Source of the DNA: Streptomyces cylindrosporus
Lineage (GTDB): Bacteria > Actinomycetota > Actinomycetes > Streptomycetales > Streptomycetaceae
DNA length: 64,000 nt
Assembly (NCBI RefSeq): GCF_022698165.1
Contig: NZ_JALDAY010000001.1
Coordinates: 1,054,001-1,118,000, forward strand
Reading direction: 5' to 3'
A program made the position numbers and the translations under genes. Positions within the stretch are counted from its first letter, which is position 1. Each line of letters starts with the position of its first letter. Below are positions 7,541-20,215 of the stretch, in pieces. The notes beneath the pieces are model-generated. The model saw only the letters and a program-made list of their open reading frames with translations, was not told the origin of the DNA and did not search any database.

Positions 7541-8272
7541 ATGGCGATCATCGAGACCGAGGCCGCGCTTCACGAGGCGCACCGTGACAACCACACCCAC
7601 CGCGATGTCAACGGTGGGTGGCTGCGGCCTGCCGTGTTCGGTGCCATGGACGGGCTCGTGTCCAACCTGGCGCTGATGACCGGTGTCGCCGGCGGGGCCG
7701 TGGGGCAGCACACCATCGTGCTGACCGGGCTCGCCGGGCTTGCCGCGGGCGCCTTCTCCATGGCCGCCGGGGAGTACACCTCCGTCGCCTCGCAGCGCGA
7801 GCTCGTCGAGGCCGAGCTGGACGTGGAGCGCAGGGAGCTGCGGAAGCATCCGCTGGACGAAGAGGCCGAGCTGGCCGCGTTGTACGAGGCCCGGGGCGTC
7901 GAGGCGGGGCTGGCTCGGGAGGTCGCCCGGCAGCTGTCGCGCGATCCCGAGCAGGCGCTGGAGATACACGCGCGTGAGGAGCTCGGTATCGACCCGGGCG
8001 ACCTGCCCTCGCCGCTCGTCGCCGCCGTGTCCTCCTTCGGCTCCTTCGCGCTGGGCGCGCTGCTTCCCGTACTGCCGTATCTGCTCGGTGCGACCGTGCT
8101 GTGGCCGGCCCTGCTGCTCGCGCTGATCGGGCTGTTCGCGTGCGGTGCGGTGGTGGCCAGGGTGACCGCGCGGACCTGGTGGTTCAGCGGGTTGCGGCAG
8201 CTCGCGCTGGGCGGCGCGGCGGCCGGTGTGACGTACGCCCTGGGCAGTTTGTTCGGAACGGCCGTAGGATGA
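7541..8272 (+). CDS. VIT1/CCC1-family iron/manganese transporter-like membrane protein
   Basis: 243 aa from ATG 7541, preceded by a GGGGG stretch. A TTG at 7496 would add 15 residues but would place the candidate iron box inside the gene. The order is: short acidic/His N-terminus, two membrane segments containing FGAMDGLVSNLALMTGV and GAFSMAAGEYTSVASQ (both VIT signatures), a charged cytosolic linker rich in E/R (about residues 75-145), then three hydrophobic segments ending in LGSLFG. VIT/CCC1 proteins move Fe(II) or Mn(II) out of the cytosol, and the linker is the metal-binding region in plant VIT1. The E/H-rich linker here fits that. Metal specificity cannot be read from sequence. Confidence 0.88.
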   Translation: MAIIETEAALHEAHRDNHTHRDVNGGWLRPAVFGAMDGLVSNLALMTGVAGGAVGQHTIVLTGLAGLAAGAFSMAAGEYTSVASQRELVEAELDVERRELRKHPLDEEAELAALYEARGVEAGLAREVARQLSRDPEQALEIHAREELGIDPGDLPSPLVAAVSSFGSFALGALLPVLPYLLGATVLWPALLLALIGLFACGAVVARVTARTWWFSGLRQLALGGAAAGVTYALGSLFGTAVG

Positions 8273-8390
8273 GTCGGCTACGAGTTATGCGTTGGGCCGC
8301 ATAAGTAGCCGTTACTCGCTGGTTTCGGATGCATGACCACGGGGCATGAGCCGTAAGCGCTGTGGGCAATGGTGCCTGCCGCGCACCCTC

Positions 8391-8420
8391 GGGAAGGGCG
8401 ACGTAGCCCTCCCCGTCTTT
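8391..8420 (+). terminator. Putative rho-independent terminator after VIT gene
   Basis: Nine-base arms GGGAAGGGC and GCCCTCCCC (8 of 9 paired) enclose a 6-nt loop and are followed by GTCTTTC. It lies about 120 nt after the VIT stop and 220 nt before gltB. The T tract is short, as is common in Streptomyces. Confidence 0.5.
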
Positions 8421-8552
8421 CGGACCGACGGACATCGATCTGTCCCGCTCGGTCCCCATAGCTTCCACCGCAGGCGCGGCACCCGCGCTGCAGCCGCGCG
8501 GTGTCCGCATGTTGGAACGGAATATCCCGGTTCCCGAGAACCGCTCCATCAT

Positions 8553-8568
8553 GTAACCTGCACGAAAT
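8553..8568 (+). promoter_or_regulatory. Candidate GlnR half-site upstream of gltB
   Basis: GTAAC-CTGCAC-GAAAT matches the actinobacterial GlnR box gTnAC-n6-GaAAc at every conserved position except the last base. It ends 75 nt before the gltB start. A clear second half-site 22 nt away was not found. Nitrogen control of glutamate synthase by GlnR would be logical, but a single half-site is weak evidence. Confidence 0.35.
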
Positions 8569-8643
8569 TTTGCACTCAGCAGAGGGCCAACGTCGTCCCT
8601 CGGCAATCTGCATATGCCACTTGAGACGACGACGGGAGAGCCG

Positions 8644-13228
<4,585 letters not shown>

Positions 13229-13236
<8 letters not shown>

Positions 13237-14692
13237 CCCGAAGGGCTTCCTGAACCACGGCCGCGAGGTCGCCAAGTCCCGTCCCGTCGGCGAGCGTCTG
13301 AAGGACTGGAACGAGGTCTACGTCCCCGGCTCCCTGCTGCCGATCATCAGCAAGCAGGCCAGCCGCTGCATGGACTGCGGCATCCCGTTCTGCCACAACG
13401 GCTGTCCGCTGGGGAACCTGATCCCCGAGTGGAACGACTACGCCTACCGCGAGGACTGGTCCGCCGCCTCCGAGCGGCTGCACGCGACCAACAACTTCCC
13501 CGAGTTCACGGGGCGGTTGTGCCCGGCTCCCTGCGAGTCGGCGTGCGTGCTGGGCATCAACCAGCCTGCCGTCACCATCAAGAACGTCGAGGTGTCCATC
13601 ATCGACAAGGCGTGGGAGACCGGCGACGTCGCGCCGCAGATCCCCGAGCGCCTGTCGGGCAAGACGGTCGCCGTCATCGGCTCGGGCCCCGCGGGCCTGG
13701 CCGCCGCCCAGCAGCTCACCCGGGCCGGCCACACCGTCGCCGTGTACGAGCGTGCCGACCGCATCGGCGGCCTGCTGCGGTACGGCATCCCCGAGTTCAA
13801 GATGGAGAAGCGGCACATCAACCGCCGTATCGAGCAGATGCGCGCGGAGGGCACCCGCTTCCGTACCGGGATCGAGATCGGCCGCGACCTCAAGGCGACC
13901 GACCTGAAGAAGCGGTACGACGCGATCGTCATCGCCGCCGGTGCCACCACCGCCCGTGATCTCCCGGTCCCGGGGCGGGAGTTGAAGGGCATCTACCAGG
14001 CGATGGAGTACCTGCCCCTGTCGAACAAGGTCCAGGAGGGCGACTACGTCGTCTCCCCGGTCTCGGCCGAGGGCAAGCACGTCGTGGTCATCGGCGGTGG
14101 CGACACCGGCGCCGACTGCGTGGGCACCGCCCACCGCCAGGGCGCGGCCTCCGTCACGCAGCTGGAGATCATGCCCCGGCCGGGTGACGAGCGGAACCCG
14201 GTCTCCCAGCCGTGGCCGACCTTCCCGATGCTCTACAAGGTGACGTCCGCGCACGAGGAGGGCGGCGAGCGGGTCTACTCCGTCTCCACCACCCACTTCG
14301 AGGGCGACGAGGACGGCAACGTCCAGTGGCTGCACCTCACCGAGGTCGAGTTCGTCGACGGCAAGCTGACCCCGAAGCCGGGCACGGAGCGCAAGATCCC
14401 CGCCCAGCTGGTCACCCTCGCCATGGGCTTCACCGGCACCGACCGGGAGAACGGCCTGGTCGAGCAGTTCGGCCTGGAGCTCGACGAGCGCGGCAACATC
14501 GCCCGCGACGCCGACTTCCAGACCAACGTCCCCGGTGTCTTCGTTGCCGGTGACGCGGGCCGCGGCCAGTCGCTCATCGTGTGGGCGATCGCCGAGGGCC
14601 GCTCGGCCGCCCGCGGCACCGACCGCTTCCTGACCGGAGCGAGCGACCTGCCGGCACCGATCCGCCCGACGGACCGCGCCCTGATGGTCTAG
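13229..14692 (+). CDS. gltD: Glutamate synthase small subunit
   Basis: 487 aa, full length. It passes electrons from NADPH through FAD and two 4Fe-4S clusters to GltB. The cluster cysteines are in [19 protein letters not shown] and [14 protein letters not shown] (first about 110 residues); the FAD dinucleotide fold is [16 protein letters not shown], the NADPH fold is [17 protein letters not shown], and the C-terminal FAD motif is [19 protein letters not shown]. Its start lies 8 bp inside gltB, so translation is coupled and subunit stoichiometry likely balanced. A strong hairpin terminator follows at 14727-14766. Confidence 0.97.
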
Positions 14693-14726
14693 AGACGTCC
14701 CGTACAAAGGCGTACGGAACACTGAT

Positions 14727-14766
14727 GGCGCCTGCCCAGTCCCCGACCGGACTCTGGGCAGGCGCC
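14727..14766. terminator. Strong terminator between gltD and convergent secreted-protein gene
   Basis: A perfect 13-bp stem (GGCGCCTGCCCAG paired with its complement) with a 14-nt loop, 34 nt after the gltD stop and 10 nt beyond the stop of the convergent gene on the minus strand. Probably bidirectional. No long T tract follows. Confidence 0.75.
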
Positions 14767-14775
14767 GTCGCCTTC

Positions 14776-15438
14776 TCAGCCCGAACTCGCCTTCAGCCCC
14801 TCGAACTCGACCGTCGCGTCCTCGGTGTACGCCCCCACCTTGCCCTGGCTGTACGGCCGTTCGGTGTCCGTGAACGTCACCAGCCGCTTCCCGCCCACCG
14901 ACACCGACAGCGCCGCGTCCCGCTGCTCCACCTGCACGTCGGACCACTTGCCGACCGGGTACCTGACCTTCCCCGTGGCCAGGAACCGCTGCCCGCCCGG
15001 ATACGCGGGATCCCGCTTGCCGAGCTCCCAGCCGTTCGGCTTCAGGGTGATGTAGTAGAAGTGCTCCGGGTCGGTGTATGCCCAGACCAGCCACGGCACT
15101 TCCCACGGGTTCGGCTTCGGTGTGCGCAGCTGCTTCACCGTCCGCATCCGGGCCTGGTACCGCACGTTCGTGTAGGAGGCGGTGCTCACCACCAGCCCTG
15201 CGTGCGTGGTGCCGGGATCCTCCGCGGCCATGGGGGACAGGGAGAGTGACGAGTCGTCACCGACGTTGGTGCCCATGCCGTTGAACACGGACAGCCAGCG
15301 GCCGTGGGTCGTACCGTCGAGCCAGGGCTTCGGCGGCGGTGCGCCGTCGCCCTGGCACTGGCTCACGGTGATCGCGACAAGGGCCGCGAGCGTGAGACCC
15401 AGTGCCAGTCTGGTGGCGATACGACCCCTGCGCGTCAT
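14776..15438 (-). CDS. Secreted beta-sandwich (DUF1080/LamG-like) protein, polysaccharide locus
   Basis: 220 aa. The N-terminus MTRRGRIATRLALGLTLAALVAI is a signal or anchor sequence, followed by SQCQGDG, which could act as a weak lipobox (VSQC). The rest (WLSVFNGMGTNVGDD; WLVWAYTDPEHFYYITLKPN; WSDVQVEQRDAALSVSVGG) has the alternating pattern of a concanavalin-like jelly roll as in DUF1080 proteins, suggesting carbohydrate binding outside the cell. I see no definite catalytic pair. It overlaps the epimerase stop by 4 bp (ATGA) and is the last gene of the minus-strand polysaccharide operon. No visible Shine-Dalgarno; coupling probably supplies initiation. The fold call is by pattern only. Confidence 0.65.
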   Translation of the reverse strand: MTRRGRIATRLALGLTLAALVAITVSQCQGDGAPPPKPWLDGTTHGRWLSVFNGMGTNVGDDSSLSLSPMAAEDPGTTHAGLVVSTASYTNVRYQARMRTVKQLRTPKPNPWEVPWLVWAYTDPEHFYYITLKPNGWELGKRDPAYPGGQRFLATGKVRYPVGKWSDVQVEQRDAALSVSVGGKRLVTFTDTERPYSQGKVGAYTEDATVEFEGLKASSG

Positions 15439-16598
15439 GCCGTCGAGTATGGCCCGGATGCCGTGAGCCCGACCGGCACATCCGCGGCGAAGTCCTCGGC
15501 GAGCTGGGCCAGGATCCGCGCCGTCGCCATGCCGTCGCCGAACGGGTTGCCCGCGCCCGCCATCGCCCTGTACTCCACCGGGTCGTCCAGCAGCCGGTTC
15601 GCCCAGGTCACGATGGACTCGGGGTCGGTGCCGATGAGCCGGGCCGCCCCGGCCTCCACCGCCTCGGGCCGCTCGGTCGTCGTGCGCAGCACCAGCGCCG
15701 GCTTGCTCAGGCTGGGCGCCTCCTCCTGGACGCCACCGGAGTCGGTGAGGACCAGGTCGCACTCGGCCAGCGTGGCCGCGAAGTCGAGATAGCCGAGCGG
15801 CTCGACCAGCGAGATGCCGTCGTGGCCGTCGAGTTCGGGCAGCAGCGCGTCCCGTACGGCCGGGCTCTTGTGCAGCGGCAGCACGATCTCCACGTCCCCG
15901 CGCGCCGCGAGCCTCGTCAGCGCCCGGCCCATCCCGCGCATCCGCTCGCCCTGGTTCTCCCGGCGGTGCAGGGTGACCAGGATCCGCCTGCCGCCGGTAC
16001 GGAAGGCGGAGCTGCCCGTGCCCTCGGCCAGCACCCACAGCAGGTTGTCGATCACCGTGTTGCCCGTGGTGAACACCTGCTCCTCGGCCACGCCCTCGTC
16101 GGTGAGATGGCGGGCCGCGGCCGGGGTCGGGGCGAAGTGCCAGCGGGCGATACGGCTGATCAGACAGCGGTTGAGCTCCTCCGGAAAAGGGTTGTCCAGG
16201 ACCCCGGTGCGCAGGCCGGCCTCGACATGGGCGACCGGGATCTTCTCGTAGAAGGCGGCGAGCGCGCCGGCCAGCGCGGTCGTGGTGTCCCCCTGCACCA
16301 CCACCAGGTCCGGCCGCTGCGCCCGCAGCACCTCGCCCAGCTCCCGCACGAGCCGGGCGGTCAGGTCGGACAGCTGCTGCCGGCTGCGCATCACGTCGAG
16401 CGCGATCCGTACGTCGACGCGGAGCAGGTCGAGCATCTGCTGGAGCATCTCGCGGTGCTGGCCGGTGGTGACGACGACCGGCTCGAACTGTGAGCCGGTC
16501 GCCATCGCCCTTGCCACCGGCGCCAGTTTGATCGCTTCGGGCCGGGTGCCGAGTACGAGCATGGCGCGTACCGGCTCGGCCGACGGGTGTGTGGACAT
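15435..16598 (-). CDS. wecB: UDP-N-acetylglucosamine 2-epimerase (non-hydrolysing)
   Basis: 387 aa, typical length. It interconverts UDP-GlcNAc and UDP-ManNAc. Signatures: MLVLGTRPEAIKLAPVARAM near the N-terminus, TTGQHREMLQQML, VVQGDTTTALAGALAAFY, HVEAGLRTG, and the late block LTDSGGVQEEAPSLSKPALVLR. The family residues D-S-G-G and E-A in that block are present. A G6 stretch precedes the ATG at 16598. It lies 107 nt downstream of the glycosyltransferase and overlaps the next gene by 4 bp. In this context it probably supplies ManNAc or tunes the UDP-GlcNAc pool for the surface polymer made by the adjacent glycosyltransferase. Confidence 0.93.
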   Translation of the reverse strand: MSTHPSAEPVRAMLVLGTRPEAIKLAPVARAMATGSQFEPVVVTTGQHREMLQQMLDLLRVDVRIALDVMRSRQQLSDLTARLVRELGEVLRAQRPDLVVVQGDTTTALAGALAAFYEKIPVAHVEAGLRTGVLDNPFPEELNRCLISRIARWHFAPTPAAARHLTDEGVAEEQVFTTGNTVIDNLLWVLAEGTGSSAFRTGGRRILVTLHRRENQGERMRGMGRALTRLAARGDVEIVLPLHKSPAVRDALLPELDGHDGISLVEPLGYLDFAATLAECDLVLTDSGGVQEEAPSLSKPALVLRTTTERPEAVEAGAARLIGTDPESIVTWANRLLDDPVEYRAMAGAGNPFGDGMATARILAQLAEDFAADVPVGLTASGPYSTA

Positions 16599-16705
16599 GG
16601 TGAGTGCCCCCCTTGGGCATGCGCGGTCGACGCAGCGACCGCGTTGAGGGTGATGAGAGGTACTGAGAGGGAGAACCGCGCGGGGACTCGGCGCGGCGGC
16701 GTCGC

Positions 16706-17950
16706 TCAGGTGCGCGCCGTCTTCAGCCAGCCCCGCTGGCCGGTGAGCATCCGCCAGAAGCCCCACCAGCCGGCGAAGAACCAGATGTAGCCGTAGAAGA
16801 CGAAGACATGGGCGAGCAGCACCGAGCGCACCAGGCCGAGGTCGCGCTCCCGCCTCGCGTACACATAGCCGTACGCGTAGGCGGCGGTGAACGAGAGCAG
16901 GTACGGGCCGAGCAGCCACATCGGCGAGACGAGCGGGTGCCCGGCCTGGACGGAGGCCACGGCGGTGGCGCCGACCGCGACCAGGAAGGAGACCGGCAGC
17001 AGCGAGGTGAGCAGGATCAGCACCGGGCTGGAGAGGTGGTAGAGCAGGTCGATCGCGGGCCGGGTGGGCACGTCCCGGAGGATGAGCGGGACGAGTCCGG
17101 CCGACTGCAGATGGCCCTGGAACCAGCGGGATCGCTGCCGGATCAGGCGCTTGAGGCTGAGCACGGCCTGCTGGGAGACCGCGGCGGTGGTGCAGTGCAT
17201 GTTGGTCCACCCCTTGGCGATCAGCCGTACGCCGAGGTCGAGGTCCTCGGTCAGGCTGTCGCTCCAAGGGCCGTCGCCGTCAAGGGTGTTGAGCGCCGCC
17301 AGCCGCATGAACTGCCCGTTGCCGCCCATGCCCACGCTGCCGATGAAGCGGCGCGCGCTCTGGAAGACGTCGCCGTACACCACGAACTCCATGTCCTGCA
17401 GCCGGGCGAGCAGGCCGAGGTGCCGGTTGTACATCCGGACGCAGACCTGCACCGCGCCCGTGTTCGGGTCGTCGAAGTACGGGTCGACCGACTGCACGAC
17501 ATGCGGGTCCAGGCGCCCGTCGGCGTCGACCACGCAGAGCACCACGTCCGCCGGGTCGTATCCGGCCAGCAGTCCCGATTCGCGAAGGTGACGCACTCCG
17601 TCGTTGAGCGCGGCGCCCTTCCCCTTGCGTGCGTTCGGCGGGGTACGCCGGTGCAGCCGGACCAGGGCCGGGTCCGCGGCCAGGGCGATCCGGGAGGTGC
17701 GGTCGTCCGAACCGTCGTCGATGACCAGCGCCATGAAATTCCGGGCGGGCAGCGAGGTGATCCGCGCCAGGCTTTCGGACAGCACTTTTTCTTCGTTGAG
17801 GCATGCCAGCAGGAATACGTAGAACCGTTCTCTCCGGTCGGTCCTGGAACGGCGAATTCTGCGTCTCGACAGCAGGTAAAGGGCGGTGTTGTAACAGCCG
17901 GCCATCACGATCAATGTGATGCTCGCCCAGAGGAGCAGCTCAGTGATCAT
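16706..17950 (-). CDS. Processive family-2 glycosyltransferase, membrane-embedded
   Basis: 414 aa. One N-terminal membrane segment (LLLWASITLIVMAGCYNTALYL) is followed by a GT2 catalytic domain: LLACLNEEKVL, VIDDGSDDRTS (nucleotide-sugar aspartates), CVVDADG (DxD), LTEDLDLGVRL (general-base region) and the QRSRW motif (Q-x-x-R-W) that marks processive synthases such as cellulose, chitin and poly-GlcNAc enzymes. Three or four C-terminal membrane segments end in FVFYGYIWFFAGWWGFW. It should polymerise a UDP-sugar and extrude the chain. Neighbours (epimerase for GlcNAc/ManNAc, deacetylase-like protein, chitosanase) favour an aminosugar polymer. Its start lies inside the end of the small membrane gene upstream (11-bp overlap). 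Confidence 0.9.
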   Translation of the reverse strand: MITELLLWASITLIVMAGCYNTALYLLSRRRIRRSRTDRRERFYVFLLACLNEEKVLSESLARITSLPARNFMALVIDDGSDDRTSRIALAADPALVRLHRRTPPNARKGKGAALNDGVRHLRESGLLAGYDPADVVLCVVDADGRLDPHVVQSVDPYFDDPNTGAVQVCVRMYNRHLGLLARLQDMEFVVYGDVFQSARRFIGSVGMGGNGQFMRLAALNTLDGDGPWSDSLTEDLDLGVRLIAKGWTNMHCTTAAVSQQAVLSLKRLIRQRSRWFQGHLQSAGLVPLILRDVPTRPAIDLLYHLSSPVLILLTSLLPVSFLVAVGATAVASVQAGHPLVSPMWLLGPYLLSFTAAYAYGYVYARRERDLGLVRSVLLAHVFVFYGYIWFFAGWWGFWRMLTGQRGWLKTART

Positions 17951-18164
17951 GGCCGCCTCCGGTGCCGGCCCGTGTCCTGTTCGCCTGTCGGCGCAGTCGT
18001 ATTCTGGCCAGCAGAATCAGACACGCCGTGAGGCAATACAGCAGGAAACCCGCGCCCGCCGTCGCCTGCAGTGCTTTGGCCAGAGGCAGCCCCGGTATCG
18101 CTTCCGGTGCCGCCATCGCCCCTGCCAGGGGCAGGAGTGCCCCCAGAGCGGGTCGTCCGTACAT
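17940..18164 (-). CDS. Small membrane protein leading the polysaccharide operon
   Basis: 74 aa from ATG 18164, with GGGGGGA just upstream. A signal-like N-terminus (ALGALLPLAGAMA) and one clear transmembrane stretch (GAGFLLYCLTACLILLA) are followed by a basic tail (RIRLRRQANRTR). It overlaps the glycosyltransferase start by 11 bp, so the two are almost certainly cotranslated. By analogy with small subunits of PgaC/PgaD-type synthases it may be an accessory subunit, but there is no recognisable sequence similarity. Function unknown. Confidence 0.6.
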   Translation of the reverse strand: MYGRPALGALLPLAGAMAAPEAIPGLPLAKALQATAGAGFLLYCLTACLILLARIRLRRQANRTRAGTGGGHDH

Positions 18165-18231
18165 CGTCCCCCCACATTCACTTGCGCGTCCCCATCGCGC
18201 AGTTTGTGAACGTAGCAGACCGCACAGCCCG

Positions 18232-18308
18232 CCTGAAGGGAATTCCAAAAACGACATGTCGTATCTTCTGGTGGGGTCTCATGGCACTCCAGGAATTCAC
18301 CCTTCAGG
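18232..18308. repeat. Imperfect inverted repeat in divergent promoter region
   Basis: CCTGAAGGGAATTCC (18232-18246) and, on the opposite strand, CCTGAAGGGTGAATTCC (18292-18308) form an inverted pair differing by a 2-nt insertion and separated by 45 nt. It lies between the small membrane gene (minus) and the DUF2334 gene (plus), just upstream of the candidate promoter at 18312, and may be an operator pair for a looping or dimeric regulator. Confidence 0.55.
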
Positions 18309-18311
18309 GCG

Positions 18312-18341
18312 TTGACACCCTTCTTGATCTCCGAGAAGAAT
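18312..18341 (+). promoter_or_regulatory. Candidate promoter of DUF2334 gene
   Basis: TTGACA (18312-18317), 18-nt spacer, AAGAAT (18336-18341). The -35 is a perfect consensus. The start codon lies at 18401, giving a leader of roughly 50 nt that contains the 21-bp palindrome at 18366-18386. Confidence 0.5.
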
Positions 18342-18365
18342 CGGTGACTTCCTGTTGGGAAAAAC

Positions 18366-18386
18366 CTTTGCCAATGATTGGCAAAG
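18366..18386. promoter_or_regulatory. Perfect 21-bp palindrome between promoter and ribosome site
   Basis: Ten-base arms CTTTGCCAAT and ATTGGCAAAG with one central G. It sits between the candidate -10 and the Shine-Dalgarno of the DUF2334 gene, so it could be a repressor operator or form an mRNA hairpin beside the ribosome site. The A/T-rich core stands out from the surrounding GC-rich DNA. The regulator is unknown. Confidence 0.6.
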
Positions 18387-18400
18387 TGGGGGGAATGATC

Positions 18401-20215
18401 GTGAGACCAATGATCCGTCCTCGGCGACGAGGAATTTCGAAGATCTCCGTTGTCCTGCTGCTCCTCGCCGCCCTGGTGAGCGGCACTTTCCTGGCCGCGT
18501 CCGCACAGGCGGCCGGCCGGGGCCACAAGCACGGCCACGAAGCCGTCGGCGGCAGGTCCGGACTGAGCCGCGTCGATCTCAAGGGCTGGGCGAAGACCCA
18601 GCTCAAGGCCGACGAGACGCGCCGCGCGAACCCGCGGAGCAAATCCACTGCAACGACCCTGGCCGCCGCGCTGCGGCCCGCGGCCACGGCCGCCGCGGCC
18701 GATCCGACCACTCTCGTCCTCTACGACACGGCAGGCCCCTACGGCCAGCTGGGCGAGCTGTACGCCATGGCCACGGCCAACCTCGCCGGTCACTTCGGCA
18801 CGGTGACGGCCAAGCCGGTCCAGCAGTACACGGCCGGGATGATCGACTCGTACTCGGCCGTGATCTACCTCGGTTCGACGTACTACGGCGGCAGCATCCC
18901 GGACGCCGTCCCGGCCGCGTTCTACGCCGACGCGGCGGCGAGCACCAAGCCGGTGATCTGGATGGGCGCCAACATCTGGAACATGGCGAACTCGGTGGGC
19001 GTAACCCAGTTCAGCCAGAAGTACGGCTGGGATCCGACGACGTCGTACTACGAGGACGGCGGTTCAGTAGGCACCGTGACACAGGTGACGTACAAGAACC
19101 AGGCCCTCACCCGGACCATCCCCGCGGGACAGGACGGGGGCGTGCTGCGCCCCAACATCCTCACGGGCACCGGGTATCCCGCGGTCACCACGCTCGCGAC
19201 CGGCCTCGACTCGTCGAACGGTCACACCTTCGGGTGGGCGGTCCGTTCCTCGAACCTCACCTACATCGGTGAGATCCCCTTCGCGTACGTCTCCGAGAGC
19301 GACCGCGTCATCGTCATCGAGGACCTCCTCTTCGACGCCCTCGCACCGGCCACCACCGAGCGGCACCGCGCGGTGGTCCGCCTGGAGGACATCAGCCCGG
19401 ACTCGGACCCCGCCGAGCTGAGGAGCATGGCCGACTACCTCAAGTCGCAGAACATCCCGTACGGGATCAACGTGATCCCCGCCTACACGGACCCGAACGG
19501 CACCTACAACAACGGCGTCGCGCAGACCATCACCCTCGCCCAGCGGCCGCAGGTGGTCAGCGCCCTGAAGTACATGCTGGCCAGGGGTGCGGTCCTGATG
19601 GACCACGGCTACACCCACCAGTACAGCAACGTCGCCAACCCCTACGACGGCGTCACCGGTGACGACTTCGAGTTCTACCGGGCGCACGTCGACGCCTCGG
19701 ACAACGTCGTCTACGACGGCCCGGTCGCCGAGGACTCCACCGCCTGGGCGCAGGCCCGGGTGACCAGCGCGCTGGCCGGGTTCACCGCGGCCGGCCTGCC
19801 GAAGCCGACGCTGTGGACCACCCCGCACTACGCGGGCTCCGCCGCCGACTACAAGGTGTTCAGCTCCAACTTCTCGGCCCGCCTGGAGCGTTCGCTGTAC
19901 TTCTCCGGCACGCTCAGCGGCAACTCGGCCGGCCCGAACACCTTCATCGGCCAGTTCTTCCCGTACGTCGTGAAGGACGTCTACGGCACCAAGGTGCTGC
20001 CCGAGAACATCGGGAACTACGAGCCGGTGGCCTACAACAACCACCCGGCGCGGCTGCCCGCCGACCTGATCGCCTCGGCCAAGGCCAACCTGGCCGTGCG
20101 GGACGGCTTCGCGAGCTTCTTCTACCACCCCTACTACCCGACCCAGCCGTTGAAGGACACGATCGACGGCATCAAGGCCCTGGGCTACACCTTCGTCAGC
20201 CCGAGCAGCCTGTGA
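18401..20215 (+). CDS. Secreted DUF2334 polysaccharide-deacetylase-like protein
   Basis: 604 aa. GTG 18401 is chosen because GGGGGGA lies 7 nt upstream; the ATG at 18395 would sit almost on the ribosome site. A basic signal region RPRRRGISKISVVLLLLAALVSGTF ends near ASAQAA. A long exported region (about residues 100-310) precedes the DUF2334 domain: VVRLEDISPDSDPAELRSMADYL, NIPYGINVIPAYTDP, GAVLMDHGYTHQYSN (HGxTH metal motif) and FFYHPYYPT. DUF2334 belongs to the NodB-like polysaccharide deacetylase fold. It probably removes acetyl groups from, or processes, the polymer made by the divergent operon. The last codon overlaps the GH113-like gene (GTGA). Confidence 0.88.
   Translation: MRPMIRPRRRGISKISVVLLLLAALVSGTFLAASAQAAGRGHKHGHEAVGGRSGLSRVDLKGWAKTQLKADETRRANPRSKSTATTLAAALRPAATAAAADPTTLVLYDTAGPYGQLGELYAMATANLAGHFGTVTAKPVQQYTAGMIDSYSAVIYLGSTYYGGSIPDAVPAAFYADAAASTKPVIWMGANIWNMANSVGVTQFSQKYGWDPTTSYYEDGGSVGTVTQVTYKNQALTRTIPAGQDGGVLRPNILTGTGYPAVTTLATGLDSSNGHTFGWAVRSSNLTYIGEIPFAYVSESDRVIVIEDLLFDALAPATTERHRAVVRLEDISPDSDPAELRSMADYLKSQNIPYGINVIPAYTDPNGTYNNGVAQTITLAQRPQVVSALKYMLARGAVLMDHGYTHQYSNVANPYDGVTGDDFEFYRAHVDASDNVVYDGPVAEDSTAWAQARVTSALAGFTAAGLPKPTLWTTPHYAGSAADYKVFSSNFSARLERSLYFSGTLSGNSAGPNTFIGQFFPYVVKDVYGTKVLPENIGNYEPVAYNNHPARLPADLIASAKANLAVRDGFASFFYHPYYPTQPLKDTIDGIKALGYTFVSPSSL

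Larger units (their letters stand above)
8273..8643 (+). other. Intergenic region between VIT transporter and gltB
   Basis: 371 bases without a convincing gene. It contains a terminator-like hairpin (8391-8420), a 6-bp inverted repeat CGGTTC/GAACCG with a 4-nt loop (8528-8543) and a candidate GlnR half-site (8553-8568). I could not identify the gltB promoter hexamers with confidence. Confidence 0.6.

Noticed and set aside
16706..20215. matA/matB pellet-formation genes
   Set aside because: MatB-type fusion of glycosyltransferase and deacetylase is absent and the order and extra enzymes differ, so I do not use those names.
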